Position numbers and translations under genes: made by a program. DNA of 64,000 nt from Olleya sediminilitoris (GTDB lineage: Bacteria; Bacteroidota; Bacteroidia; Flavobacteriales; Flavobacteriaceae): positions 1 to 64,000 of the forward strand of contig NZ_JAEMEF010000004.1 in assembly GCF_016785945.1 (NCBI RefSeq), written 5' to 3'. Below, one piece after another: positions 7,272 to 15,325 of the stretch (position 1 is the stretch's first letter; each line of letters opens with the position of its first letter). The notes below the pieces were generated by a model. That model ran no database searches. It worked only from the letters and a program-made list of their open reading frames with translations, and was not told where the DNA came from.

Positions 7272-8075
7272 ATGGGTTTATTTAAAAAAAATCCTTTTGG
7301 ACACATCCTTTTTGTAAAAAAATGGTTGATTAGGATCTTAGGTGTCTTAACACACAGACGTTACAGGGGTTTTAACGAATTGCAGATTGAAGGGTCTGAT
7401 ATTATTAGAGACTTACCAGATACTAACGTATTATTTATATCAAATCACCAAACTTATTTTGCAGATGTAATAGCCATGTTTCATGTTTTTAATGCAGCTT
7501 TAAGTAATCGTCAAGATACTATCAAAAATGTTGGGTATTTATGGAATCCTAAGCTTAACTTTTATTACGTTGCAGCCAAAGAGACTATGAAGTCTGGATT
7601 AATTCCTAAAATATTTGCTTACACAGGCTCTATAAGTATAGAGCGTACATGGCGTAGCCAAGGTAAAGATGTTAAACGACAAGTAAAAATGTCTGACATA
7701 TCTGCTATTAAAACAGCATTAGATGATGGTTGGGTAGTGACTTTTCCGCAAGGGACAACAACACCATTTAAACCCATCCGTAAAGGTACAGCACACATAA
7801 TAAAACATTACAAACCAGTAGTAGTACCAATTGTTATTGATGGTTTTAGACGTAGTTTTGATAAAAAAGGTTTACGCGTTAAAAAGAAAAACGTATACCA
7901 ATCTTTTGAAATTAAAGCGCCTTTAAAAATTGATTACGAAAACGATAGTATTGCAGATATTGTAGAGCAAATAGAATATGCAATCGAGCAACATCCTTCG
8001 TTTTTAAAAGTAATACCAGAAAAAGAATTATTAGCACAGGAAGAACTTAATAAACAACGTGAGTTTTTAAGTTAA
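7272..8075 (+). CDS. PlsC-like 1-acyl-glycerol-3-phosphate acyltransferase family protein
   Basis: 267 aa. It has the acyltransferase blocks SNHQTYFADV (about residues 57-66), SIERTWRS (block II) and FPQGTTTPF (block III, in place of FPEGT), so it probably acylates a glycerolipid or lysophospholipid at the membrane. The catalytic histidine and aspartate are separated by five residues, where the textbook motif is HX4D. The block-III glutamate is a glutamine. It may therefore belong to a distinct subfamily with another acceptor, such as an ornithine or amino lipid. It ends just before a bidirectional terminator. Confidence 0.8.
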   Translation: MGLFKKNPFGHILFVKKWLIRILGVLTHRRYRGFNELQIEGSDIIRDLPDTNVLFISNHQTYFADVIAMFHVFNAALSNRQDTIKNVGYLWNPKLNFYYVAAKETMKSGLIPKIFAYTGSISIERTWRSQGKDVKRQVKMSDISAIKTALDDGWVVTFPQGTTTPFKPIRKGTAHIIKHYKPVVVPIVIDGFRRSFDKKGLRVKKKNVYQSFEIKAPLKIDYENDSIADIVEQIEYAIEQHPSFLKVIPEKELLAQEELNKQREFLS

Positions 8076-8093
8076 GCTAAATATTACAACATA

Positions 8094-8131
8094 AAAAAAG
8101 CATCAAAATATATTTATTTTGATGCTTTTTT
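8094..8131. terminator. Bidirectional terminator between convergent genes
   Basis: A 17-bp perfect stem, AAAAAAGCATCAAAATA paired with its complement around a 4-base loop. An A-run on the left and a T-run on the right let it serve both the acyltransferase (+) and the membrane protein (-). Confidence 0.85.
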
Positions 8132-8146
8132 AGTTTGTGTTTAAAC

Positions 8147-8779
8147 TTAGATTTCTATCTTTTTAAGTTCTTTATAATTTCTGTTTAATCGCTTCAGTAA
8201 TATACCATAAATCAAGCTGTAAAACGCATAAACAATACCAACAGTAATTAAAGTAAGTAAGGTAACTACACCAATAAATTTTGACAATTCAATGGTAGAT
8301 AGTGCAGAAACATCAAACTCAGTACGTTTAGTTTTTAATGATAAATAGGTGTAGTAAGGTGCCATTACTACTATCATAAACAAATTATAAACCACATAGT
8401 ATTTAATAATTTTTCTGGTTTTTAAAATGTTTTTCATTAGCTGTTTGGTACTATCCACAACCGAAATTGTTTTGTACGACTTGTACAGCAAATAGATAAA
8501 AATTACAATAACCACATAGGATAAGCCCAAGATTATATAATGAAAAGTGCCATTGTTGTAAGTTTCGTTAAACTGATTTTTATAATCCTCAGAAACAAAA
8601 AACGGAATAAAATTACAGAATAATATAAACACCAACTCAGCAATACTTATATAAAATAACGTCTTTACAATGCTAGACGATTTTTTTAATAGCATTGGAT
8701 ATATTTGGGAAGCCGATTTTTTTTCAAATTTATCGTCGCTCTTAACCCAGTCTTTCTTTAATAATTCTAATTCATCCAT
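8147..8779 (-). CDS. Four-TM membrane protein paired with an ECF sigma factor
   Basis: 210 aa. A short acidic/basic cytosolic N-terminus (MDELELLKKDWVKSDDKFEK) is followed by four hydrophobic segments at about residues 38-60, 82-102, 128-147 and 170-195. It starts 3 bases after the sigma gene, so the two are co-translated. The position suggests it controls or senses for the sigma factor, but it has no zinc-type anti-sigma motif. The N-terminal cytosolic stretch could be the contact site; this is inference. Confidence 0.7.
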   Translation of the reverse strand: MDELELLKKDWVKSDDKFEKKSASQIYPMLLKKSSSIVKTLFYISIAELVFILFCNFIPFFVSEDYKNQFNETYNNGTFHYIILGLSYVVIVIFIYLLYKSYKTISVVDSTKQLMKNILKTRKIIKYYVVYNLFMIVVMAPYYTYLSLKTKRTEFDVSALSTIELSKFIGVVTLLTLITVGIVYAFYSLIYGILLKRLNRNYKELKKIEI

Positions 8780-8782
8780 AGG

Positions 8783-9277
8783 TTACGGATTTAAAATGGT
8801 TCTTAATTTAGTTTTCACTCTATTCATTTTCACTCTAGCATTAACTTCAGTAATACCCATTGTTTCACTTATTTCTCTATAATTTTTGTCCTCCAGATAT
8901 AAAAACACCAAAGCCTTTTCAATATCATTTAATTGGTGGACAGCCTTGTATAACAATTTTAATTGTTCCTCTTCAGTACTATCGTACTCTTCCGCACTAA
9001 TTTTAAATTGTACAGTATCAAATTGCTGAGTATTAATAGTACGTTTAGACTTTCTGTAAAGTGTAATTGCGGTATTTAATCCCACACGATACATCCAAGT
9101 ACTAAACTTACTATCACCTCTAAACTTCGGGAAAGCTTTCCATAGTTGGATCGTTATTTCCTGAAATAAATCGTTGTGCGCATCATAATTATTGGTATAA
9201 AGTCTACAAACTTTATGCACAATATTTTGGTGCTGTTCCAACAATTCAACAAAATTTTGTTCTAGTGGTTTACTCAA
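8783..9277 (-). CDS. ECF RNA polymerase sigma factor (TTG start)
   Basis: 164 aa. Region 2 includes DLFQEITIQLWKAFPKF and FSTWMYRVGLNTA (about residues 35-70). Region 4 includes the helix-turn-helix YREISETMGITEVNARVKMN (about 133-152). It directs polymerase to a dedicated promoter set. The frame can only begin at TTG 9277: an in-frame TAA lies 12 bases upstream, and the next methionine would delete most of region 2. The following gene encodes its probable membrane partner, and a TonB receptor gene lies divergently, 265 bases away. Confidence 0.9.
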   Translation of the reverse strand: MSKPLEQNFVELLEQHQNIVHKVCRLYTNNYDAHNDLFQEITIQLWKAFPKFRGDSKFSTWMYRVGLNTAITLYRKSKRTINTQQFDTVQFKISAEEYDSTEEEQLKLLYKAVHQLNDIEKALVFLYLEDKNYREISETMGITEVNARVKMNRVKTKLRTILNP

Positions 9278-9350
9278 TGGTTTGATTAGTTAGTTTAACT
9301 ATTAGTAGCAATTAATATAAAGATGTTACACAAAAATAAAAATATTTTTT

Positions 9351-9445
9351 TTGGCGTTACCACGAGGGTCGCGTTTTACGTTAAAATCTTTTTTTGCCAT
9401 ATGTGGCAGCAAAAAAAGGATACCACTGCAACCGCTAACGCAACT
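9351..9445. repeat. Nested-palindrome intergenic element
   Basis: The outer arms are GGCGTTA (9353-9359) and TAACGC (9436-9441). An inner hairpin is made of ATCTTTTTTTGCC (9387-9399) against GGCAGCAAAAAAAGGAT (9405-9421). Elements with the form GGCGTTaCC..GGGTCG...CTAACGC recur between genes in Bacteroidota genomes as I remember them; the function is not established. It fills much of the gap between the divergent sigma and TonB receptor genes (9278-9542), and the remaining sequence shows nothing I can name. Confidence 0.5.
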
Positions 9446-9542
9446 CATCCGCCAAAAACAACAATTCAGAAATTTAAAATTCCAAATCCTAGAGGTTCAG
9501 TACATCTTTGTACCATCAAACAATCAAAAAACAAACACCGTT

Positions 9543-11696
9543 ATGAAATCTTTATTATCATGTCTACTATTACTTTTAACCCTAACGCTACAAGCGCAAA
9601 CCACAATATCTGGTACAGTAATAGATCAAAACAAACAACCCGTTTTAGGAGCCAATGTCTACCTAAAAGGAACCTACGATGGAGCCAGTACCTTAGACAA
9701 TGGTCGTTTTAGTTTTACAAGTACAGCAACAGGAACGCAAACCTTAATAATCTCGTTTTTATCCTATGAGACTAAAACCTTAGTTAATAATATAAACCAG
9801 TTTAAGGATTTAAAAATTACATTACGTGAAGATGTTAACACATTAGATGCAGTAGTCATATCAGCTGGTACATTTGCAGCAGGAGATAATAGTAAAGTTT
9901 CAGTTTTAAAACCATTAGACGTCGTGACAACAGCTAGTGCTTTAGGAGACTTTGTTGGAGCATTACAAACCCTTCCAGGAACCACAACAGTTGCTGAAGA
10001 TGGACGTTTATTTGTACGTGGTGGAGAAGCCGAAGAAACGCAAATATTTATTGACGGAATACGTGTGTTTACACCTTACTCGCCAACTACAAATAATGTA
10101 CCAACACGTGGACGATATTCTCCATTTTTATTTGACGGAATCACCTTTTCAACAGGAGGTTATAGCGCAGAATATGGACAAGCTTTGTCAAGTGTTTTAG
10201 AGTTGAATACAATACATCAGCCAGATCAAGAAAAAACAGATATAGGTATCATGAGTGTAGGAGCAAATCTAGGTAATACTCAAATTTGGGGTAAAAATAG
10301 TTTAAGCGTCAATGCATCTTATATTAATTTAGCGCCATATTTAGAGCTTTTTAAAGATAGAAACGACTGGAAAAAACCTTTTGAAACCCTTTCTGGAGAA
10401 GCCGTATTTAGACATAAAACTAACAATGGATTATTAAAATTATACTCAGCTTTTGATACCACAGATTTTAGCTTAGTCCAAGACGATATAAATTACAGTA
10501 ATGGTATTCCGTTTGGTCTAAATAATAACAACCTATATTTTAATGGTTCTTATAAAGAAGCATTAAATAATAATTGGACTATTTCAGGAGGTATTAGTTA
10601 TACTTTTGCAAACGCTAAAACAGAGGTTTTTGAAAGTAAAATTAAAAGCACACAAAACTCGGTTCATGCTAAAGTAAAATTAAAATATCGTTTTAATAAT
10701 CGATTTAAATTAAACTTTGGAGTAGAGCAGTTTACCACACAATTTACAGAAAACTATAATGACGAAACTATCACTAATGTTAATTATGGTTATAATAATA
10801 ACCTATCTGCTGCATTTACGGAAGCAGATGTGTTTTTCTCGAAAAAGATAGCTTTAAAAGCTGGTTTTCGTGCAGAATATAGTGCTTTGTTTGATGCTGT
10901 TAATGTGTCACCACGATTGTCTTTAGCTTATAAAACAGGATCTAAAAGTCAGTTGTCATTAGCTTATGGACGTTTTTTTCAGCAACCCAATAGTGATATC
11001 TTAAAATTTAATCAAGATTTGCAAGCACAACAAGCGCAACATTATATATTAAACTATCAATATAATGCAGATGGAAAGATTTTTAGAGCAGAAACCTATT
11101 ACAAACAATACAGTGATTTAGTAAAATACGATTCAGATTTTACAAGTTTTGATACTGATTTCAATAATTCAGGAGATGGATTTGCAAAAGGTATCGATTT
11201 GTTTTTTCGTGATAATAAAAGCATTAAAAATATAGATTACTGGGTAAGCTATTCGTTATTAGATACGCAACGTGATTATAAAAATTATGCAAATGCAGCC
11301 CAACCTAATTTTGCTAATGCCCATAATTTATCAGTCGTAGGTAAATACTGGATTGATAATTTAAAAAGTCAAGTGGGATTAAGTTATAATTTTGCTTCAG
11401 GGCGTAGTTATACAGATCCAAATCAAGAAGGATTTTTAAATCAGAAAACAAAAAGCTATAATAGTTTAAGTTTAAATTGGGCTTACCTTTTAAGTCCTCA
11501 AAAAATCTTATATTTTTCGGTAAATAATGCCTTAGGATTTAATAATATAAACGGTTACCAATACGCTAATACACCAGATTTAAATGGACAGTTTAATAGT
11601 CGTGCGTTGCGTCCTGCAGCAGATCAGTTTTTCTTTGTAGGTTTCTTTTGGACCATAAGTGAAAAAGGTACTGACAATCAATTGGATAATTTATAA
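9543..11696 (+). CDS. TonB-dependent outer-membrane receptor
   Basis: 717 aa from ATG 9543, which gives a clean signal peptide, MKSLLSCLLLLLTLTLQAQ. Frames extended upstream run through the intergenic palindrome and are rejected. A carboxypeptidase-regulatory-like domain follows at about residues 22-105 (ISGTVIDQNKQPVLGANVYL). Next comes the plug, with RLFVRGGEAEETQIFIDG near 155-172, and then a beta barrel of short aromatic-rich strands ending in FFFVGFFW. It imports a ligand across the outer membrane using TonB energy; the ligand is unknown. No SusD partner is adjacent. It is slightly short but complete. Confidence 0.92.
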   Translation: MKSLLSCLLLLLTLTLQAQTTISGTVIDQNKQPVLGANVYLKGTYDGASTLDNGRFSFTSTATGTQTLIISFLSYETKTLVNNINQFKDLKITLREDVNTLDAVVISAGTFAAGDNSKVSVLKPLDVVTTASALGDFVGALQTLPGTTTVAEDGRLFVRGGEAEETQIFIDGIRVFTPYSPTTNNVPTRGRYSPFLFDGITFSTGGYSAEYGQALSSVLELNTIHQPDQEKTDIGIMSVGANLGNTQIWGKNSLSVNASYINLAPYLELFKDRNDWKKPFETLSGEAVFRHKTNNGLLKLYSAFDTTDFSLVQDDINYSNGIPFGLNNNNLYFNGSYKEALNNNWTISGGISYTFANAKTEVFESKIKSTQNSVHAKVKLKYRFNNRFKLNFGVEQFTTQFTENYNDETITNVNYGYNNNLSAAFTEADVFFSKKIALKAGFRAEYSALFDAVNVSPRLSLAYKTGSKSQLSLAYGRFFQQPNSDILKFNQDLQAQQAQHYILNYQYNADGKIFRAETYYKQYSDLVKYDSDFTSFDTDFNNSGDGFAKGIDLFFRDNKSIKNIDYWVSYSLLDTQRDYKNYANAAQPNFANAHNLSVVGKYWIDNLKSQVGLSYNFASGRSYTDPNQEGFLNQKTKSYNSLSLNWAYLLSPQKILYFSVNNALGFNNINGYQYANTPDLNGQFNSRALRPAADQFFFVGFFWTISEKGTDNQLDNL

Positions 11697-11700
11697 TTAT

Positions 11701-11852
11701 AGCTTCTCGATACAATTTGTTCGTGCCTCACAAATCACTCGAAGTGACGAATTGAGTAATTAGTACTAATAAAGTTAGCGCAAGTAATAGTTTTGAGTCA
11801 TCACATAACGTCAGTTCTAGTACTTTGACGTAGTAGAGGTGTATCGAGGACT
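11701..11852. repeat. REP-like inverted-repeat element
   Basis: The end arms CTTCTCGATACA (11703-11714) and TGTATCGAGGA (11840-11850) are inverted repeats. Two small hairpins lie inside: CACT-CGA-AGTG (11737-11747), and an ACGTCA...TGACGT stem (11808-11832). The words TCTCGATACA and ACTCGAAGTGACG are typical of scattered repeats in Flavobacteriaceae, as I recall them. No transposase is present here. The element fills the 182-base gap between the TonB receptor and the convergent membrane-protein gene, where it may also stop transcription. Confidence 0.6.
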
Positions 11853-11878
11853 ATTAGCAATGATTTAATGAATAAAAA

Positions 11879-12313
11879 TCACTGCTTCTTACTACTTTGT
11901 CTCCAAAAAATAAAAGCCATTATAAACCCAAAAGCCATGTAAATACCATGAGCAATGCGTATGTCGTTTTCGGTTGGTCCAATAAGAGTTTCAACTTTAG
12001 TACCTAAGCTAAACCAGTAAATAAAAATAGCAAAAACAACCAAAATGATACTACCTACAGTACCACTGACTAGTAAAACGTGTTTTGTTGTAAAAAAGAA
12101 ATTGGCAGCCAAAGCTCCCCAAAAAAAGGTTAATACATATAAGCCATTATCTGTGTACGTTTTTATAATTCGGCTGATGGTATCGTTATCAGTTGTATTA
12201 TCTACAGCTAAATAGATGTCAAACCCAATTAGTAGTATAAATAAAATAATAATTAGGTATTGTACTTTTTTTACAAAAGCATCATTGTCTAATAATTGAT
12301 TTAAAGGTCGCAT
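11879..12313 (-). CDS. Small four-TM membrane protein, paralogue of its neighbour
   Basis: 144 aa with four predicted membrane segments (about residues 18-37, 54-73, 78-98 and 115-136). The second segment region, TFFWGALAANFFFTTK, lines up with PFLWGVFGGHFFLGSK in the gene just upstream. Both are preceded by NDTI followed by an I-K-x-y motif, so the pair arose by tandem duplication. No functional family is recognised. It starts 4 bases after its paralogue, implying an operon and perhaps a hetero-oligomer in the inner membrane. Confidence 0.65.
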   Translation of the reverse strand: MRPLNQLLDNDAFVKKVQYLIIILFILLIGFDIYLAVDNTTDNDTISRIIKTYTDNGLYVLTFFWGALAANFFFTTKHVLLVSGTVGSIILVVFAIFIYWFSLGTKVETLIGPTENDIRIAHGIYMAFGFIMAFIFWRQSSKKQ

Positions 12314-12317
12314 ACTA

Positions 12318-12731
12318 TTAGTTATTTAATGTAAATTGGATAAATTCTTCATGACGTTGTGACCATATAAAATGACCAAATAGTAAACCGCTAACCAATA
12401 AGATAATTTGATACTTGGTCTTAATTATGTAATCCTTAGGCAATTTTCTACCATATATAATCATAATAATAACTATTACAGCTAACACAATTGGAGGAAT
12501 TTCCCAATGGGTAATAAAAATATCAAGTACAGGTTTTTTACTTCCTAAAAAAAAGTGACCACCAAAAACTCCCCAAAGAAAAGGTATAAAAAAGTACTTG
12601 TTATAGCTCCAATTTTTAATTACAACATTAATAGTATCATTTTTATAGTAGTTAATATTTAAAATCGTGTTTAATAAAATTAATAAGCCAATGGTACTAA
12701 ATACAATAATTTCAACAGTTGTTATGGACAT
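12318..12731 (-). CDS. Small four-TM membrane protein, paralogue of its neighbour
   Basis: 137 aa from ATG 12731 (MSITTVEIIVF). The longer frame from a TTG at 12782 adds a poor, non-hydrophobic lead and is rejected. Four hydrophobic segments are present. Shared features with the next gene are NDTINVVIKNW and WGVFGGHFFLGSK. It is the first gene of a two-gene operon on the minus strand, divergent from the secreted TPR-like gene. Function unknown; the conserved W-G...F-F-x-G motif might line a channel or bind a partner, but this is speculation. Confidence 0.6.
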   Translation of the reverse strand: MSITTVEIIVFSTIGLLILLNTILNINYYKNDTINVVIKNWSYNKYFFIPFLWGVFGGHFFLGSKKPVLDIFITHWEIPPIVLAVIVIIMIIYGRKLPKDYIIKTKYQIILLVSGLLFGHFIWSQRHEEFIQFTLNN

Positions 12732-12909
12732 GAATAGCGAGTTTAAAGACTTAAAGTTAGTGGTTTTGTATTGTAAAAACAATGCTAAATGAAGACAAAT
12801 GATAAAACTATTACAATTCAGACTAAAAAAGTTACAGTTGGGTCATCTGCTTTTTTTTAAACTGTAGTAGTGTTGGATATTTGTAGTGTTAATATCTAAA
12901 TCATTAATT

Positions 12910-13536
12910 ATGTACAAAATAGCAATTATTATTACACTAATGTTCAGTCAGATTTTATCTGCACAAAGCACTTATGAAACTGGTATGAATAAAGCCTTCG
13001 AGCTTTGGAAATCTGGACAACCTGCTGAAGCTTCTAATTTATTTGAGCGTATAGCAACAGTAGAAAGCGATAACTGGTTACCATCTTATTATGCAGCTCA
13101 AGTTTTAATTCTAGACAGTTTTACAAAATTAAAAGATAAACACGCTTTAGAAGCACAATTAAAAAAAGCACAAACTTTTTTAGATGATGCAGTTTCTAGA
13201 TCAAAGGATAATCCTGAAAATATGGTTTTACAAGCCATGCTACACACCGCTTATGTCGCTAGTGATGGTGCAAATTACGGTATGTCATTATCTCCAAAAA
13301 TTAATGCATTATATGCTAAAGCAGCACAATTAGCACCAAATAACCCTCGTGTGATATTGTGTAAAGCAGAATGGGATATGGGAAGTGCTAAATATTTTGG
13401 ACAGGACACAAAGCCATTTTGTGAGCAAATAGAAAAATCTCTGCAACTTTTTGCTAACTTTAAACCAGAAACTACTTTTGATCCCAATTGGGGAAAAGAG
13501 CGTGCAGAGCAATTAACAGCACAATGTAAAGCTTAA
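12910..13536 (+). CDS. Secreted TPR-like protein
   Basis: 208 aa from ATG 12910, which gives the signal peptide MYKIAIIITLMFSQILSAQ. An upstream GTG frame would only lengthen the lead. The mature part is helical, with TPR-like spacing: AFELWKSGQPAEASNLFERIA (about residues 30-50) and a second unit, AAQLAPNNPRVILCKAEWDM (about 140-160). It probably acts as a periplasmic scaffold. It is followed after 30 bases by the histidine kinase gene and may be co-transcribed with it, which would suggest a link to the signalling system, but there is no direct evidence. Confidence 0.75.
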   Translation: MYKIAIIITLMFSQILSAQSTYETGMNKAFELWKSGQPAEASNLFERIATVESDNWLPSYYAAQVLILDSFTKLKDKHALEAQLKKAQTFLDDAVSRSKDNPENMVLQAMLHTAYVASDGANYGMSLSPKINALYAKAAQLAPNNPRVILCKAEWDMGSAKYFGQDTKPFCEQIEKSLQLFANFKPETTFDPNWGKERAEQLTAQCKA

Positions 13537-13566
13537 TTATTGCAACTGTTTTAATAACAAAACATT

Positions 13567-14907
13567 ATGAACAAAGTATTTAAAAATATAATATTAACTT
13601 TTGCTATAGGCTGTGTAGTCTTTGTTATAGGGCAATATTTATCCAATGGGTTTAAGTATGACACTACATCACAATTTATAGAAGATTTTATATTTTATCA
13701 ATTATATGCTTTTGTTTTAGGTTTTTCAAACATGACGTTTTTCTCATATATGGAACGTCGTAAATGGATGTCAGGACAGTATGTTAAACGTGTGCTTTTA
13801 GGCATTTTAGGATCTACACTAATTACACTTTTAGGTCTGTTTTTATTAAGGGCATTTACCTCTGTAGTGTATTTTGGTAATTCGTTTTCGTTTTTTATAT
13901 CAAATGAAACTTGGAAAGGCTATTCGTTTGGATTATGGATAACATTAACCATTGTATCTATCTTTCATGTGGTTTATTTTTACAACAGATATCAAAAAAA
14001 TAAGCTGAAAGAACAAAAAGTAATTGCAGGAACAGCAAGTGCTAAATTTGATGCTTTAAAAAACCAATTAGATCCTCATTTTTTATTCAATAGTTTAAAT
14101 GTATTAACTAGTTTAATTGAAGAAAATCCAGATAACGCACAAAAGTTTACAACCAGTTTGTCAAAAGTATATCGTTATGTTTTAGAACAAAAAAATAAAG
14201 ATTTAGTAACTGTAGATGAAGAACTTAAGTTTGCTAAAACCTATATGTCTTTATTAAAAATGAGATTTGAAGACAGTATTATTTTTGACATACCAAAACA
14301 AGCCACAAATCCAGAAAGTAAAGTCGTGCCTTTATCATTACAATTGTTATTAGAAAACGCAGTAAAGCACAATATTGTTACCAGTAGTAAACCGTTGCAT
14401 ATTAAAATTTATGAAACTAACGGTAGTCTAGTGGTTGAAAACAATTTACAAACCAAAGAAATAGTAAAAAAGAGTAGTGGAGTTGGTCTTGAAAACATCA
14501 AACAACGTTACCAATTATTAACCAATAAACGTGTAGTAATTAACCAAAGTCAAAACGATTTTATGGTTGCAATTCCTATACTAACAAAAGAAATAGTAAT
14601 TATGAAACAAATACCAAAACAACAATTAGACGACTCATATGTAAGAGCACGTAAGCATGTAGAAGAATTAAAAGAATTTTATTATAACCTGATTTCATAT
14701 TGTATCGTTATTCCTTTTTTAATTTTTATAAATTATAAAACAAGTTGGGATTACAAATGGTTTTTCTTTCCAATGTTTGGTTGGGCAGTCGGCATATCAT
14801 TTCACGCATACAAAGTGTTTGTAAATGACGGAATGCTAGGAAAATCTTGGGAAGAAAAGAAGATTAAAAAGTTTATGGAAGAAGACAATCAAAAACGTTG
14901 GAACTAA
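13567..14907 (+). CDS. LytS-type sensor histidine kinase fused to a 2TM domain
   Basis: 446 aa. Residues 1-150 hold four membrane segments. The His_kinase domain has its phosphorylation motif DPHFLFNSLN (His at about residue 171) and an ATPase part with LLLENAVKHNI and GVGLENIKQRYQLL (about 258-320). This is the kind of kinase that pairs with LytTR regulators, two genes downstream. From residue 346 (an in-frame ATG at 14602) the protein continues as a complete 2TM-domain protein, resembling the separate protein that follows. Just before that ATG, TAG and TAA stand side by side (14594-14599) in the neighbouring frame, so loss of one A in the preceding run would separate the two proteins. The join may be a genuine fusion or a one-base sequence error. 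Confidence 0.85.
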   Translation: MNKVFKNIILTFAIGCVVFVIGQYLSNGFKYDTTSQFIEDFIFYQLYAFVLGFSNMTFFSYMERRKWMSGQYVKRVLLGILGSTLITLLGLFLLRAFTSVVYFGNSFSFFISNETWKGYSFGLWITLTIVSIFHVVYFYNRYQKNKLKEQKVIAGTASAKFDALKNQLDPHFLFNSLNVLTSLIEENPDNAQKFTTSLSKVYRYVLEQKNKDLVTVDEELKFAKTYMSLLKMRFEDSIIFDIPKQATNPESKVVPLSLQLLLENAVKHNIVTSSKPLHIKIYETNGSLVVENNLQTKEIVKKSSGVGLENIKQRYQLLTNKRVVINQSQNDFMVAIPILTKEIVIMKQIPKQQLDDSYVRARKHVEELKEFYYNLISYCIVIPFLIFINYKTSWDYKWFFFPMFGWAVGISFHAYKVFVNDGMLGKSWEEKKIKKFMEEDNQKRWN

Positions 14908-14918
14908 AATTTAATATT

Positions 14919-15266
14919 ATGAAAAGCGATATAGATAATTATATAGAAAATAATCATCAAAATAATTTTGAAAAAGAAGAAGCTTATATTAGAGCTAAGA
15001 AAAAAGTAGAGAAAATTGTTGGCTTTTATTGGCATTTTGCAATTTACATTGTAGTTAATATTTTTTTAATGATAATGATTTATTCTAAATCAGGAGAACC
15101 CTTTTGGAGCTTTGCTGTTTGGTCGACACCTTTATTTTGGGGAATAGGTATAGGATTTCATTTTTTAGGTGTTTTTGGGACAGATTTTTTATTTGGTAAA
15201 AACTGGGAAGAACGTAAAATTGAAAAATACATGAATAAAGAAAAAGATAATAAACGTTGGGAATAA
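14919..15266 (+). CDS. 2TM-domain protein
   Basis: 115 aa from ATG 14919. A TTG at 14898 overlapping the previous stop is not needed. The domain has an amphipathic lead (YIRAKKKVEKIVGFYWH), two membrane segments at about residues 45-63 and 68-92, and the typical tail FGKNWEERKIEKYM..KRWE. It is a close relative of the C-terminal 100 residues of the preceding kinase (KSWEEKKIKKFM..KRWN). Such 2TM proteins accompany LytS/LytTR systems in Flavobacteriaceae and may modulate the kinase in the membrane. The role is inferred from neighbourhood. Confidence 0.75.
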   Translation: MKSDIDNYIENNHQNNFEKEEAYIRAKKKVEKIVGFYWHFAIYIVVNIFLMIMIYSKSGEPFWSFAVWSTPLFWGIGIGFHFLGVFGTDFLFGKNWEERKIEKYMNKEKDNKRWE

Positions 15267-15325
15267 GCAGTTGTTTAATAAACCTAAACCAAACTAAATA
15301 AATACAAAAAACAAATATTAAAACC

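Noticed and set aside
9323-9542. Upstream extension of the TonB receptor frame through the intergenic palindrome
   Set aside because: The signal peptide begins exactly at ATG 9543, and the upstream stretch is a repeat element with no export signal.
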